From an uncultured bacterium (GTDB lineage Bacteria; Hydrogenedentota; Hydrogenedentia; Hydrogenedentales; CAITNO01), in assembly GCA_937923585.1 (NCBI GenBank), contig CALDSM010000016.1:1-36504 (forward strand): a stretch of DNA of 36,504 nt, written 5' to 3'. A model generated the notes under the pieces. That model had not been told where the DNA came from, did no database searches, and saw only the letters and a program-made list of their open reading frames with translations. This document shows, piece by piece, positions 17,733 through 25,134 of the stretch (position 1 is its first letter; each line of letters begins with the position of its first letter). The translations under genes and the position numbers were made by a program.

Positions 17733-18713
17733 ACCCTGCGGGCCGTCGTCCTTGTTCCGGTCGCGCCAGGCCGCGGCAAGCCGCTGCGCGCCCAGGCGCT
17801 GGTCAAACCAGGTGTCGAACAGGCCGATCACGGCCAGCCCGTTGTGCAGGCCGAACAGCAGCATCAGCCCCAGCACGCCCCAGGCGGTCCCGGCGCGCAT
17901 GCCGAAGGCCTCCATCGCGCACAGCGCAATGCCGACCCCGTTCAGCCAGTACACCGCCGCCAGCGCCGCGCCCGTGTTCCAGGACAGGAAGCGCAGCGTG
18001 TCGCTGGGCCACTGGTAATCCGCCAGACCCAGCAGCGCGGCCGCAATGGCCAGCCACACCAGCGTCTCCGGCGGACGCATCAGCTTAAACTTTCCAACCG
18101 GCGGCGGGCTGTCCGCCGCGTCCGCGCCGTTCCGGAGCCACCGGAACGCCGCCGCCACCTGCAGGGTGGCAGCCAGCAGCATGCCCGCGAAGTACACGCC
18201 GAACACCAAGTACGGCAAATGCGTGTCGAACCACCGCATCGGGTCGCCGTAGGGGCTCGTCCCGCCGGCACCCTGCTCCATCTGCGCGATGCGCTGGTTT
18301 ATCATTACGGTCCACGCTTGGCGCGACTCGTCCCAGAACAGCGCCGTCTCCAGCGCCGCCAGGGCGAACATGGCCAGCGCCAGCACCGCCACGCACTGCC
18401 CGAACGAATGGCCCCGGCGTGTCATTTCACCCAGCGGCGCGCCCAGTCCGGCCACGGCGAGCGTCGCCGCGGCAAGAATGAACGCCCCGGCCCCGAGCAT
18501 CGCAACCGTTCCCGGGTCGGCGGCCGCCAGTGCAATCACCAGTTGGCCCGCCAAGACCGAAAACGCGCCGCACAGGGCCGCCACTGCGGCGGCACCGCGC
18601 CGGCCGCGGGCCCAAAGGACCGCGACCGGCACGGGGAAAACCGCCATCGCCAGGGGCGCGGCGTCCATCACCGAAAGAAGGACGCCCGCCAGAAAAAGGC
18701 CGATCCAGAACAC
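17721..18713 (-). CDS. DUF2232 (YybS-like) integral membrane protein
   Basis: This 330-residue membrane protein has about eight hydrophobic segments and a soluble loop in the middle (GGTSPYGDPMRWFDTHLPY). Its position between rpsR and rplI is where the YybS/DUF2232 family is found in many bacteria, and the C-terminal half (GIALCAMEAFGMRAGTAWGVLGLMLLFGLHNGLAVIGLFDTWFDQR) resembles that family's final helices. The biochemical function is unknown. The start is GTG 18713, with CGGAGG nine bases upstream. It lies 30 bases after rpsR. Confidence 0.75.
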   Translation of the reverse strand: MFWIGLFLAGVLLSVMDAAPLAMAVFPVPVAVLWARGRRGAAAVAALCGAFSVLAGQLVIALAAADPGTVAMLGAGAFILAAATLAVAGLGAPLGEMTRRGHSFGQCVAVLALAMFALAALETALFWDESRQAWTVMINQRIAQMEQGAGGTSPYGDPMRWFDTHLPYLVFGVYFAGMLLAATLQVAAAFRWLRNGADAADSPPPVGKFKLMRPPETLVWLAIAAALLGLADYQWPSDTLRFLSWNTGAALAAVYWLNGVGIALCAMEAFGMRAGTAWGVLGLMLLFGLHNGLAVIGLFDTWFDQRLGAQRLAAAWRDRNKDDGPQGPEE

Positions 18714-18743
18714 GTAATGCGGCCTCCGCGCGGCCAGCGCGGA

Positions 18744-19025
18744 TCAGTCCGCGCAGAACGGCAGCAGCGCGACTTCGCGGGCCAGTTTGATGGCCTCCGT
18801 AAGCATGCGCTGGTGCTTTGCGGTTGCGCCGGTAATGCGGCGCGGGATGATTTTCCCGCGCTCGGTCACGTAGTGCTTCAGAAGATTGATGTCCTTGTAG
18901 TCAATGAAGATGACCCGATCCACCGTCAGACGGCAGACCTTGGCACGGGACACTTTCTTCTTCTTCTTCCGCTTCATCTTCTTGTCGCGAATTTTCGTCT
19001 TCGCTTTTGCGGATATTTTAGCCAT
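18744..19025 (-). CDS. rpsR: 30S ribosomal protein S18
   Basis: S18 pairs with S6 on the platform of the small subunit. The 93-residue product has the basic N terminus and the conserved core KVCRLTVDRVIFIDYKDINLLKHYVTERGKIIPRRITGATAKHQRMLTEAIKLARE in recognisable order. It is the third gene of the rpsF operon, 29 bases after ssb. Confidence 0.97.
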   Translation of the reverse strand: MAKISAKAKTKIRDKKMKRKKKKKVSRAKVCRLTVDRVIFIDYKDINLLKHYVTERGKIIPRRITGATAKHQRMLTEAIKLAREVALLPFCAD

Positions 19026-19054
19026 GGTCCTGTGAGTTCCTTGTGTTTCCGGGA

Positions 19055-19516
19055 TCAGAACGGAATGTCGTCTTCGGGCACCGGCTCATCCATCGGCGGC
19101 GGGGGCGTCGGCTCCTGCTCGGCGCGCGCGGGGCGCGGTGCCGAAGCGCCGCCGCCGGAACGGTCCTCATCCCATTCGAGCGGACTGACACGCTGCGCAG
19201 TGATGTCGAGCTTCGACCGCTTCTGGCCGGTCTGCTTGTCTTCCCACTCGCTGGTCTGCAAGCGCCCTTCCACCAGCACCGCACGGCCTTTGCGCATGCG
19301 CTGCCCGACGTACTCCGCACTCTGGCCCCAAACGGTCACGTCCACGAAGGTGGTCGCCTCCTGTCGCTGCCCGTTCTTGTCCTTGAAATAGCGCGAGTTC
19401 GCCACGCCCACCTTGCAGTAGGCCTGTCCGCCGCTGGTGTACTTGAGCTCCGGGTCGCGTGTCAAACGCCCGGCTATGAGGACCTGGTTGAGGTCCGGTA
19501 ACCGCAAGTCGCCCAT
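19055..19516 (-). CDS. ssb: Single-stranded DNA-binding protein
   Basis: SSB coats single-stranded DNA and recruits replication and repair proteins. The 153-residue product has an OB fold starting LNQVLIAGRLTRDPELKYTSGG, a Pro-rich linker, and the canonical acidic C-terminal tip DDIPF that binds partner proteins. ATG 19516 is preferred, with AGAGGGG eight bases upstream. The in-frame GTG at 19525 directly abuts that site. The gene follows rpsF after 18 bases. Confidence 0.97.
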   Translation of the reverse strand: MGDLRLPDLNQVLIAGRLTRDPELKYTSGGQAYCKVGVANSRYFKDKNGQRQEATTFVDVTVWGQSAEYVGQRMRKGRAVLVEGRLQTSEWEDKQTGQKRSKLDITAQRVSPLEWDEDRSGGGASAPRPARAEQEPTPPPPMDEPVPEDDIPF

Positions 19517-19534
19517 TCCGTTCACCCCTCTGGT

Positions 19535-19990
19535 TCAGTCATCGTCATCCCTGCGGGGCCGGCGCCGTCCGCGCCCGCCGCCGAAATCGTCCTCATCGTC
19601 CTCATCATCGTCGTCGTCGTCGCCCTCGCCGCGCACACGGGTGGCCGCAATGCGCGCCTCCTCCTCACGGCGGCGCTGCTGCTCGTCTTCGAGCCGCAGC
19701 GTGCGTTCGTCAAGGTGGAGCACCATGGAACGGATGACCGATTCAGCCAGTTTGAAGTAATTGTCCAGTTTCTTCACGAACTCAGGACCGGCAGTAAATC
19801 TCAGGAGCACGTAAAAGCCTTCACTGTGCTTCTTGATCTCGTAGGCCAGCTTGCGCCGGCCCCACGCTTCCGAGCGCACGATAGTCCCGCCGTTGGATGT
19901 GATCAGATTTTCCACACCCGTGACTACCGCCTGGATGGCATCGTCGTCCAGATTCGGGGCGATGATGTACAGCGCTTCGTAGGTTCTCAA
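19535..19990 (-). CDS. rpsF: 30S ribosomal protein S6 with encoded acidic tail
   Basis: S6 forms a heterodimer with S18 on the 30S platform. The core RTYEALYIIAPNLDDDAI...GRRKLAYEIKKHSEGFYVLLRF is standard. The protein is 151 residues because of a C-terminal extension with a run of Asp/Glu (around residues 122-135), an Arg/Gly patch and a terminal DDDD. In Escherichia coli the S6 C terminus is lengthened after translation with Glu by RimK; here an acidic tail is encoded. The start is TTG 19990, preceded by a near-perfect AAGGAGGTG nine bases away. A strong promoter lies about 70 bases upstream. Confidence 0.95.
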   Translation of the reverse strand: MRTYEALYIIAPNLDDDAIQAVVTGVENLITSNGGTIVRSEAWGRRKLAYEIKKHSEGFYVLLRFTAGPEFVKKLDNYFKLAESVIRSMVLHLDERTLRLEDEQQRRREEEARIAATRVRGEGDDDDDDEDDEDDFGGGRGRRRPRRDDDD

Positions 19991-20022
19991 TGTAATTCAC
20001 CTCCTTTGCGTAAAAAATGGCG

Positions 20023-20050
20023 GCGCGCACAGTTATGCGCGCGCACAGTT
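20023..20050 (-). promoter_or_regulatory. rpsF leader with direct repeat, possible autoregulatory RNA
   Basis: The 12-mer GCGCGCACAGTT occurs twice on the plus strand, at 20023-20034 and 20039-20050. In the minus-strand transcript these GCGCGC cores can pair with each other in a short hairpin just ahead of the rpsF ribosome-binding site. Many bacteria have an rpsF leader bound by the S6:S18 complex; I cannot confirm the conserved elements of that motif here. Confidence 0.35.
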
Positions 20051-20059
20051 GAGCACGAA

Positions 20060-20088
20060 ATCATAGCATAATTCCCCGCATTGCTCAA
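20060..20088 (-). promoter_or_regulatory. Promoter of the rpsF-ssb-rpsR-DUF2232-rplI-dnaB operon
   Basis: On the minus strand TTGAGC (20088-20083) and TATGAT (20065-20060) are exactly 17 bases apart, with TG at the extended -10 position (TGCTATGAT). No rival promoter is seen within the operon, whose internal gaps are mostly under 35 bases. Confidence 0.75.
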
Positions 20089-20200
20089 GTTTTTGTTGCG
20101 CGGCACTTTACGGCAGGTCCTTCCGTGCCGCTGTGACTGAAACGCCGTGGCCGGGAGAGCATGGTTTCCCTGGGAACGCGGCGGCATGACCACCGCCGTC

Positions 20201-20244
20201 AAAAGAGGAAACGCCCCGGCGCAACGGATGCCGCGCCGGGGCGT
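20201..20244 (-). terminator. Rho-independent terminator of the ceramidase-like gene
   Basis: ACGCCCCGGCGC (20211-20222) pairs perfectly with GCGCCGGGGCGT (20233-20244), a 12-bp G+C-rich stem with a 10-base loop. On the minus strand it is followed by TTCCTCTTTT (20210-20201), as expected for termination of the gene that ends at 20263. Confidence 0.8.
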
Positions 20245-20262
20245 GTTCTCTTCGGCGGTGGG

Positions 20263-22014
20263 TTATTGTGCCGGCGTCGCCGGTGCTGCCACTGCGGCGA
20301 CGGCCACGGGGGCCGGCGGGACCGCGGGCGATGTCGTGAAGGTGTCGTTGACGCGGCGGATCATTTCGAGCATGCCGTGGTGGACGGCCGGGGCGACTTC
20401 GGGTCCGCCGGAGTTTTCCTCGCCGTATTGGTCGTCGTTGCCGTAGGTCCAGGGGGCGACGTGGTCCCACTGGCTCTTGGGGATGATGTAGCCGACCTCG
20501 TCGTTGCACAGGCCGAAGATGGGCGTCTGTTTGGCGAACTTCTTTGCCTCATCCAGCAGCGGCGGCACTTCGACGGGCTGAATGTCGAAGTCGCGGCCGG
20601 GCCGCGCCTCTACGCCGCCGACGGCGATCTCGGGATATATCTCGCCGGGGGCCGTGGCGATGAGCACGTTGCCGATGCGGATGGCGTCGGTTTCGGTCCG
20701 CGAATAGCCGCCCCAGTAGTAGCCCTGGTGAATGAGGCCGAGCATGATGCCGTACTTAAAGATGGGGTTGTCCATTTTCGCCTTGACGGTCTTGGCGGCG
20801 ACGGCGACGAAGGGCTTTTCGTTCTTCCACACCTCCGGCCCGCGCAGCGCGTTGGCGGCCAGAATGGCGACGTTGTAGCCCAGGTGCTCCGCCTTCTCGA
20901 AGGTTTCGTCCTCGATGCCGCCCGTGCCGTCCCGTTTGGGGACGGTGGTGTGCAACTGCGTGGCGAGCCCGCCGACCATGCCCTGGAAATAGACGCAGGT
21001 GCCGCCGAACCCCTTCACGCCGTTCGGCTCGGGAACGCCCTTCTCCAGTCCCTCGCGGATGTAGTGGCAGAAGTCGGAGGTCAGCAGCGAGTTGTCTCCG
21101 CCGAGTGATTCAGGGTGGTTGCCCCAGTTGATGAACGTGGCGATGGTCTGGTCGGTGTTGGGTTTGGTGAAGCGCCACAGGTACAGGTGCATGTCCTGAA
21201 CGATGGGCTTGCGCGAGTCGTCCACATAGCCCTCCTTGGGCACATCGGCGGTCGCACAGTACATGTCGCACGGTTCCAGCGCGGCCACGGCCTCCTCCAC
21301 CGCCTCCTTGGTCAGCCGCTGGATTTTCTCGACGTAGGGCCCGCAGTTGAACTGGGGCACGGGCCCGCACCAATTGCCCATGGTATCCGGCACTTCGTGG
21401 TTGTGGGTCGAGGAGACAACCAGGTGGTCCACCTTGAGCGCGGGGTTGATCATCTTGCGAATCGCGACAATGTCGCTGTCGAACAGCCCGATGGCGTCCA
21501 CCGACACCATCACGACCGTCACCCCGTTGTTTCGCACCGCGATCGCACGGGTCCACTGCGGATCATGCACACCCTTCGCCGGGCGGTTTGAACCGAAGCC
21601 CGCAATCCAGACTCCGTCGAATCTTCCGTTGCCGTTCTTGTCCACGAAGGTGTCACCGGATTTGGCCGCCTTTTCCGCATCGTAAATCTTAAACTTCTTG
21701 TTGATGGCGCTTACCAGCGGCTTCTGCCAACCCTTGATGCAGTCCTCCACCTTGTCGTACTTGGCGTTGTTGTTGCCGTCGGTCCAACTGTCATATTGCT
21801 CCAGGTCGGCCGTGATGTCGCGCACGGCGACACCCACCTGGAGCGGCCCCGCCGCCTCCGTGCCCTTGCCGTCCGCGGGAATCATCATGTCCACGGAATA
21901 GTTGTGGAAGGGGCCGCGGCGCAGCGACAGGAACCACAGCACGCACAGGACGAGCACCAAGGCCAGCCCGGTAATAATTTTGTGCCGTCGAATGAATGAA
22001 TCCTCGGAGAACAT
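20263..22014 (-). CDS. Membrane-anchored neutral/alkaline ceramidase-like hydrolase
   Basis: The 583-residue protein starts with a cytoplasmic FSEDSFIRRHK stretch and one membrane helix (about 15-31), so the rest lies outside the membrane. The body resembles the neutral/alkaline non-lysosomal ceramidase N-terminal domain: VGVAVRDIT near residue 60, VTVVMVSVDAIGLF, and the metal-site motif SSTHNHEVPD (201-210). Family members cleave the amide of ceramides, but many environmental relatives have unknown substrates. Two Ca-loop-like insertions (DGNNNAKYD near 79 and DKNGNGRFDG 125-134) are unusual. ATG 22014 is chosen (AGGAG eight bases upstream). The C terminus is an Ala/Pro tail. Confidence 0.78.
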   Translation of the reverse strand: MFSEDSFIRRHKIITGLALVLVLCVLWFLSLRRGPFHNYSVDMMIPADGKGTEAAGPLQVGVAVRDITADLEQYDSWTDGNNNAKYDKVEDCIKGWQKPLVSAINKKFKIYDAEKAAKSGDTFVDKNGNGRFDGVWIAGFGSNRPAKGVHDPQWTRAIAVRNNGVTVVMVSVDAIGLFDSDIVAIRKMINPALKVDHLVVSSTHNHEVPDTMGNWCGPVPQFNCGPYVEKIQRLTKEAVEEAVAALEPCDMYCATADVPKEGYVDDSRKPIVQDMHLYLWRFTKPNTDQTIATFINWGNHPESLGGDNSLLTSDFCHYIREGLEKGVPEPNGVKGFGGTCVYFQGMVGGLATQLHTTVPKRDGTGGIEDETFEKAEHLGYNVAILAANALRGPEVWKNEKPFVAVAAKTVKAKMDNPIFKYGIMLGLIHQGYYWGGYSRTETDAIRIGNVLIATAPGEIYPEIAVGGVEARPGRDFDIQPVEVPPLLDEAKKFAKQTPIFGLCNDEVGYIIPKSQWDHVAPWTYGNDDQYGEENSGGPEVAPAVHHGMLEMIRRVNDTFTTSPAVPPAPVAVAAVAAPATPAQ

Positions 22015-22145
22015 CGGCATAACTCCTTGTGTGCCAACAGGGTTAATCCGCCCAGAACTTCCCGGCGGGTGCGGAATACGGCAGTTGGACCCGTTATCGG
22101 CCCATGAATGTTTCACCGGCGTTCGCCGCATTTTCGCGATTTCGG

Positions 22146-22156
22146 CCATTGTAGCA
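22146..22156 (-). promoter_or_regulatory. Extended -10 promoter of the ceramidase-like gene
   Basis: The minus strand reads TGCTACAATGG: TACAAT at 22153-22148 with TG one base upstream. It is identical over 11 bases to the element before smpB. The -35 region is poor. The leader would be about 125 bases. Confidence 0.5.
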
Positions 22157-22285
22157 TGTTGCCCGGACGGGTTTCAGCAGGAAAAAGGGGGAACTTCGGG
22201 CGGTGACGGGGCATTAGTATCCGGTGTGTCGGTGTGTCCGGCGGTGTCCTCTTTGCCCTGCCGGGTGGCGTCCGGACGGCGCACC

Positions 22286-22296
22286 GGGTACAATGG
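22286..22296 (+). promoter_or_regulatory. Candidate -10 element for the Glu-Gly-repeat protein gene
   Basis: GGGTACAATGG contains TACAAT (22289-22294) with the same downstream GG as three other promoters in the window, but lacks the upstream TG. It lies about 70 bases before ATG 22366 and diverges from the promoter at 22146-22156. Confidence 0.35.
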
Positions 22297-22365
22297 CACC
22301 CGTGCGGCCAACCCGGTATCGGTCACGCCGCACGGAGTTGCAACAACAGGACAGGAACCGGAATC

Positions 22366-24078
22366 ATGCGAATCCGAGACCGCATACTGCAAACTGGAAT
22401 GATTCTGGCCGGCCTTGCGGCCTTGACGCTGCTGATCCTTGGCGGGATTACCCTTCTGGCCAACGCCTCTCCGGCGTTCGCCGCGGCGGCGCCGTCGTCC
22501 GGGTCTCCGGTCTTCGGGGCAGACAAGGCCGCCGCGACCGTCGAAGGCGAGGGTGAGGGCGAAGGTGAGGGCGAGAGTGAAGGCGAAGGGGAGGTTGAGG
22601 GCGAGGGCGAAGTGGAGCCTCCTCCGCCCGTTCTAGAGACGGTCACACTGCTTTCGCCGCAGGGCAACGTGGTGGCCCCGCGCAGCATGCGCACGGTGTC
22701 CGTGTTTTTTGCGGCCCGCGTGACCCTGACCGAGGATGCGCCCGCGGGCACCGTTCCCGAAGTGTCGTTCATGTTGGACGGCCAAAAACACCCTGCCATG
22801 CTGCGGGACGGCCTGTGGCAGACGGTTGCGGAACTGCCCATGGGCACCTCGCACAAGGCCGCCGCACGGGCCGAGGTGGAAATCGTCACTGAGAACAAGA
22901 CGGCCGCGGAAGGCGAAGCGGAAACGGCCCTGGAAGTGGAAGAGTCCCAGCCGCTTTCGTTTGCGGTGCGCTTTGCGGATGATCTCGACGCCAACGGCTA
23001 CCCGGACGATCCCTTCAAGGCGCTTCCAACGGCCGGCGACGAGTGGCACGGCCTCTGTCAAGCCGACTCCTGTGCGCGGCTCGTGCAGGTACACGCCGTC
23101 AAGGCCTCCCCCGTTTCCACCGTGGTGTACATGCCCAACCCGGCAAACCTGACCCAGTTGTGGACGGTCACCCTGCCTGCCGGACTGGTGCTGTCCAACG
23201 AACGCGCCATGCTTGTCCTTGCCACAGCCTGCGATGAATTCAGCCTGTATGCGCCGGAAGACGCCCCCTCCGCCGACGAGCGTCCCGGAACCCCCGTGCC
23301 TGGCGCGGGCTTCTGGGAAGCCCACCTGATCGTCTCCACCGACATCGGAAAAACCTTTGACGAGGCCGGCCCGGCCCGGCTCGGCCTTCAGCCGTTGGTG
23401 ATGCGGTGGGATGGACTCCGTCCAAGTGCGGGAAACACCACGGGGCTGTACGGCCGCGACGCCATGGTGGACAGTGACGCAACCTCGGGACTGTTCGTGG
23501 TTGCCGGAGACGCCGGATGGAGCCGCAATGACCTGCTGATGCTCAGCGCGCCGGAGCGGGGCGGGCGCCTGGAGGCCAGGGTCGCGCGGGCCGGGGCGTT
23601 GGGGCTGTTTCAAACAGCGCAGCCGGCACGGCTGGAGATCACGCCCGGCGGCAGCGCCGGACGCTTCGGTTTCGGTATTGTGCAGGCGAACCAGGCGGTG
23701 ACGCAGGAATTTACCCTGACCAACACCGGCAGCCAGCCGCTCGCCGGCGCCGTGACGCTGGATGACCCCTCGGGCGTGTTTCTGCTCGCAGAGCCGCCGG
23801 ACTACACCCTCGATCCGGGCCGTTCCGTCGGCGTCAGCCTTCAGTTCATTCCACCGGGCGCGGGCGACTACATCGCCGTGCTCACGTTCACCGGCGGCGA
23901 CACGGGGCCGCAGACCATGACCATCACCGGCAGCGGCACCCCCAAGCCGCCCAAAACCGCGGTGGTGTTTGGCTGCCACGGCGCCGGGAGGGTCGCGGGC
24001 GGGGGAACGGCCGACCTGCTCGCGGCGGTGGCCGCACTGGCTCTGCTGGCGCTCGGCGCGCGCCGAGCGCGGGCATAG
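22366..24078 (+). CDS. Secreted surface protein with Glu-Gly repeat, Ig-like anchor domain and Cys/TM/Arg C-terminal tail
   Basis: The 570-residue protein has an N-terminal signal/membrane segment (about 12-40), then an acidic (EG)n linker (residues 60-84), then beta-rich regions of no assigned family. A choice-of-anchor/ASPM-SPD2-Hydin-like domain follows (VTQEFTLTNTGSQPLAGAVTL to DTGPQTMTITGSG, about 440-520). The end has GCHGAG (Cys about 537), a hydrophobic helix and ARRARA, the layout of MYXO-CTERM-type sorting tails. It is probably displayed on the cell surface. ATG 22366 has AGGA about 10 bases upstream. A TPR gene follows after 23 bases. The biochemical role is unknown. Confidence 0.75.
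   Translation: MRIRDRILQTGMILAGLAALTLLILGGITLLANASPAFAAAAPSSGSPVFGADKAAATVEGEGEGEGEGESEGEGEVEGEGEVEPPPPVLETVTLLSPQGNVVAPRSMRTVSVFFAARVTLTEDAPAGTVPEVSFMLDGQKHPAMLRDGLWQTVAELPMGTSHKAAARAEVEIVTENKTAAEGEAETALEVEESQPLSFAVRFADDLDANGYPDDPFKALPTAGDEWHGLCQADSCARLVQVHAVKASPVSTVVYMPNPANLTQLWTVTLPAGLVLSNERAMLVLATACDEFSLYAPEDAPSADERPGTPVPGAGFWEAHLIVSTDIGKTFDEAGPARLGLQPLVMRWDGLRPSAGNTTGLYGRDAMVDSDATSGLFVVAGDAGWSRNDLLMLSAPERGGRLEARVARAGALGLFQTAQPARLEITPGGSAGRFGFGIVQANQAVTQEFTLTNTGSQPLAGAVTLDDPSGVFLLAEPPDYTLDPGRSVGVSLQFIPPGAGDYIAVLTFTGGDTGPQTMTITGSGTPKPPKTAVVFGCHGAGRVAGGGTADLLAAVAALALLALGARRARA
22543..22617 (+). repeat. Hexamer-type coding repeat encoding (Glu-Gly)n
   Basis: The codons GA(A/G)-GG(N) alternate for 25 residues, interrupted by single Ser or Val codons. 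It forms a flexible acidic linker and is prone to length change by slippage in multiples of six, which would keep the frame. Confidence 0.9.
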
Positions 24079-24101
24079 CGGCCCATGCACGGGGCAGCCA
24101 T

Positions 24102-24593
24102 ATGAACCGGGACGTTGTCCTTGTTTTGCTGGTGGGCGGCGTTTATGTTGTCGTCATGCTGGCGTGGCGGCGTTTCCGCGTGCACCAGATCAAACGCTGG
24201 TGGACGGAGGGGCATGAAGCGCTGGCGGCGGGCCGGGCCGAAGAGGCCGTGCCGGTGTTCCGGAAATGTCTGCGCGTGTGGCCGGCTGCGCCCAATTTTC
24301 ACGAGGCGCTGGGCACCGCGCTGAGCCAGACGGGCCGACTGGAAGAGGCCGAGCAGGAACTGCGCATGGCGGTGGATTTGGAGCCCTCGCGGGCGCAGTC
24401 CCATTTGAACATGTCACTATTCTACGCATTCGCGGCTCCGGGACGGGACCGCGACGCGCTGGAGGCGTTTGCGCGGGTGCAGGCACTGGACCCCGTCCTG
24501 GCGCGTGAAGTGCTTGCCAAGAGTCATATCGCCGCACGGCTGGAGGATGCCGCCCGCCGCAGCGGAATGACGCTCACCGACACGGCGGGTTGA
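24102..24593 (+). CDS. Membrane-anchored TPR protein
   Basis: The 163-residue protein has one N-terminal membrane helix (residues 5-20, DVVLVLLVGGVYVVVMLAW) followed by about three tetratricopeptide-like helix pairs. A clear repeat is GRAEEAVPVFRKCLRVWPAAPNFHEALGTALSQTGRLEEAEQELRMAVDLEPSRAQSHLN in consecutive helices. TPRs bind partner proteins; none is identified. It lies between a surface protein and a lipoprotein gene, suggesting envelope work. The Shine-Dalgarno sequence is weak. Confidence 0.75.
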   Translation: MNRDVVLVLLVGGVYVVVMLAWRRFRVHQIKRWWTEGHEALAAGRAEEAVPVFRKCLRVWPAAPNFHEALGTALSQTGRLEEAEQELRMAVDLEPSRAQSHLNMSLFYAFAAPGRDRDALEAFARVQALDPVLAREVLAKSHIAARLEDAARRSGMTLTDTAG

Positions 24594-24698
24594 CTGGCCG
24601 CCGACCGGTGCGATAGGCTGAAACCCTTGGTTCCAGATGTTGGTTCCGGGGAAAAACCCCCGTCGGCGGCAGCGCCGGGCGGAAGGGAGCAAGACACG

Positions 24699-25133
24699 AT
24701 GAAACGCATGGTGACATGGGCGGCTCTGGCCGCGTGCCTGGCTGTCATGGCCGGCTGTAACACGCTTTCCGGACAGCCGGAGATTCGCAAGGCGGCCATT
24801 ACCCCGTCCGAACTCAAGCCTGGTGACAGCGCGGTGATTACCGTTGATCTCCGGGATCGGAACAAGGTGGTGCGCCGCGTGGAGGGCGTGGTGGTCGAGG
24901 ACCCGCGCATCACGTTCAAACTCAACGATGCGGGCGCGGCGCCCGACGAGAAAGCTGACGATGGCGTGTGGAGTATGGCCGTTGACGTGCCGTTCCAGGC
25001 GCCGCCCGGAGAGTATGTCCTCGAAATCACGGCCCTCGACACCGCCGGCAAGCCCGTGTCGGTGCGCGACAAGAATAGTATTGTCAACCTGCTGCAGGCC
25101 GCCGTGCCCATCCGGATACTGAAGACGCAGTAA
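24699..25133 (+). CDS. Lipoprotein with Ig-like beta domain
   Basis: The 144-residue precursor has a type II signal peptide, MKRMVTWAALAACLAVMAGC, with the lipobox Cys at residue 20. The mature part is one beta-sandwich-like domain: ITPSELKPGDSAVITVDLRD, then DDGVWSMAVDVPFQAPPGEYVLEITALDTAGK, the pattern of extracellular Ig-like/choice-anchored domains. ATG 24699 is preceded by GGAAGGGAGC with suitable spacing; the open frame starting at 24627 is not used. The stop TAA lies one base before the sulfatase-like gene, so the two are almost certainly co-translated. Confidence 0.82.
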   Translation: MKRMVTWAALAACLAVMAGCNTLSGQPEIRKAAITPSELKPGDSAVITVDLRDRNKVVRRVEGVVVEDPRITFKLNDAGAAPDEKADDGVWSMAVDVPFQAPPGEYVLEITALDTAGKPVSVRDKNSIVNLLQAAVPIRILKTQ

Positions 25134-25134
25134 A

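Noticed and set aside
24590..24618. Promoter TTGACT-18-TAGGCT before the lipoprotein gene
   Set aside because: The -10 matches only half the consensus. It could be real but is no better than chance in this composition.
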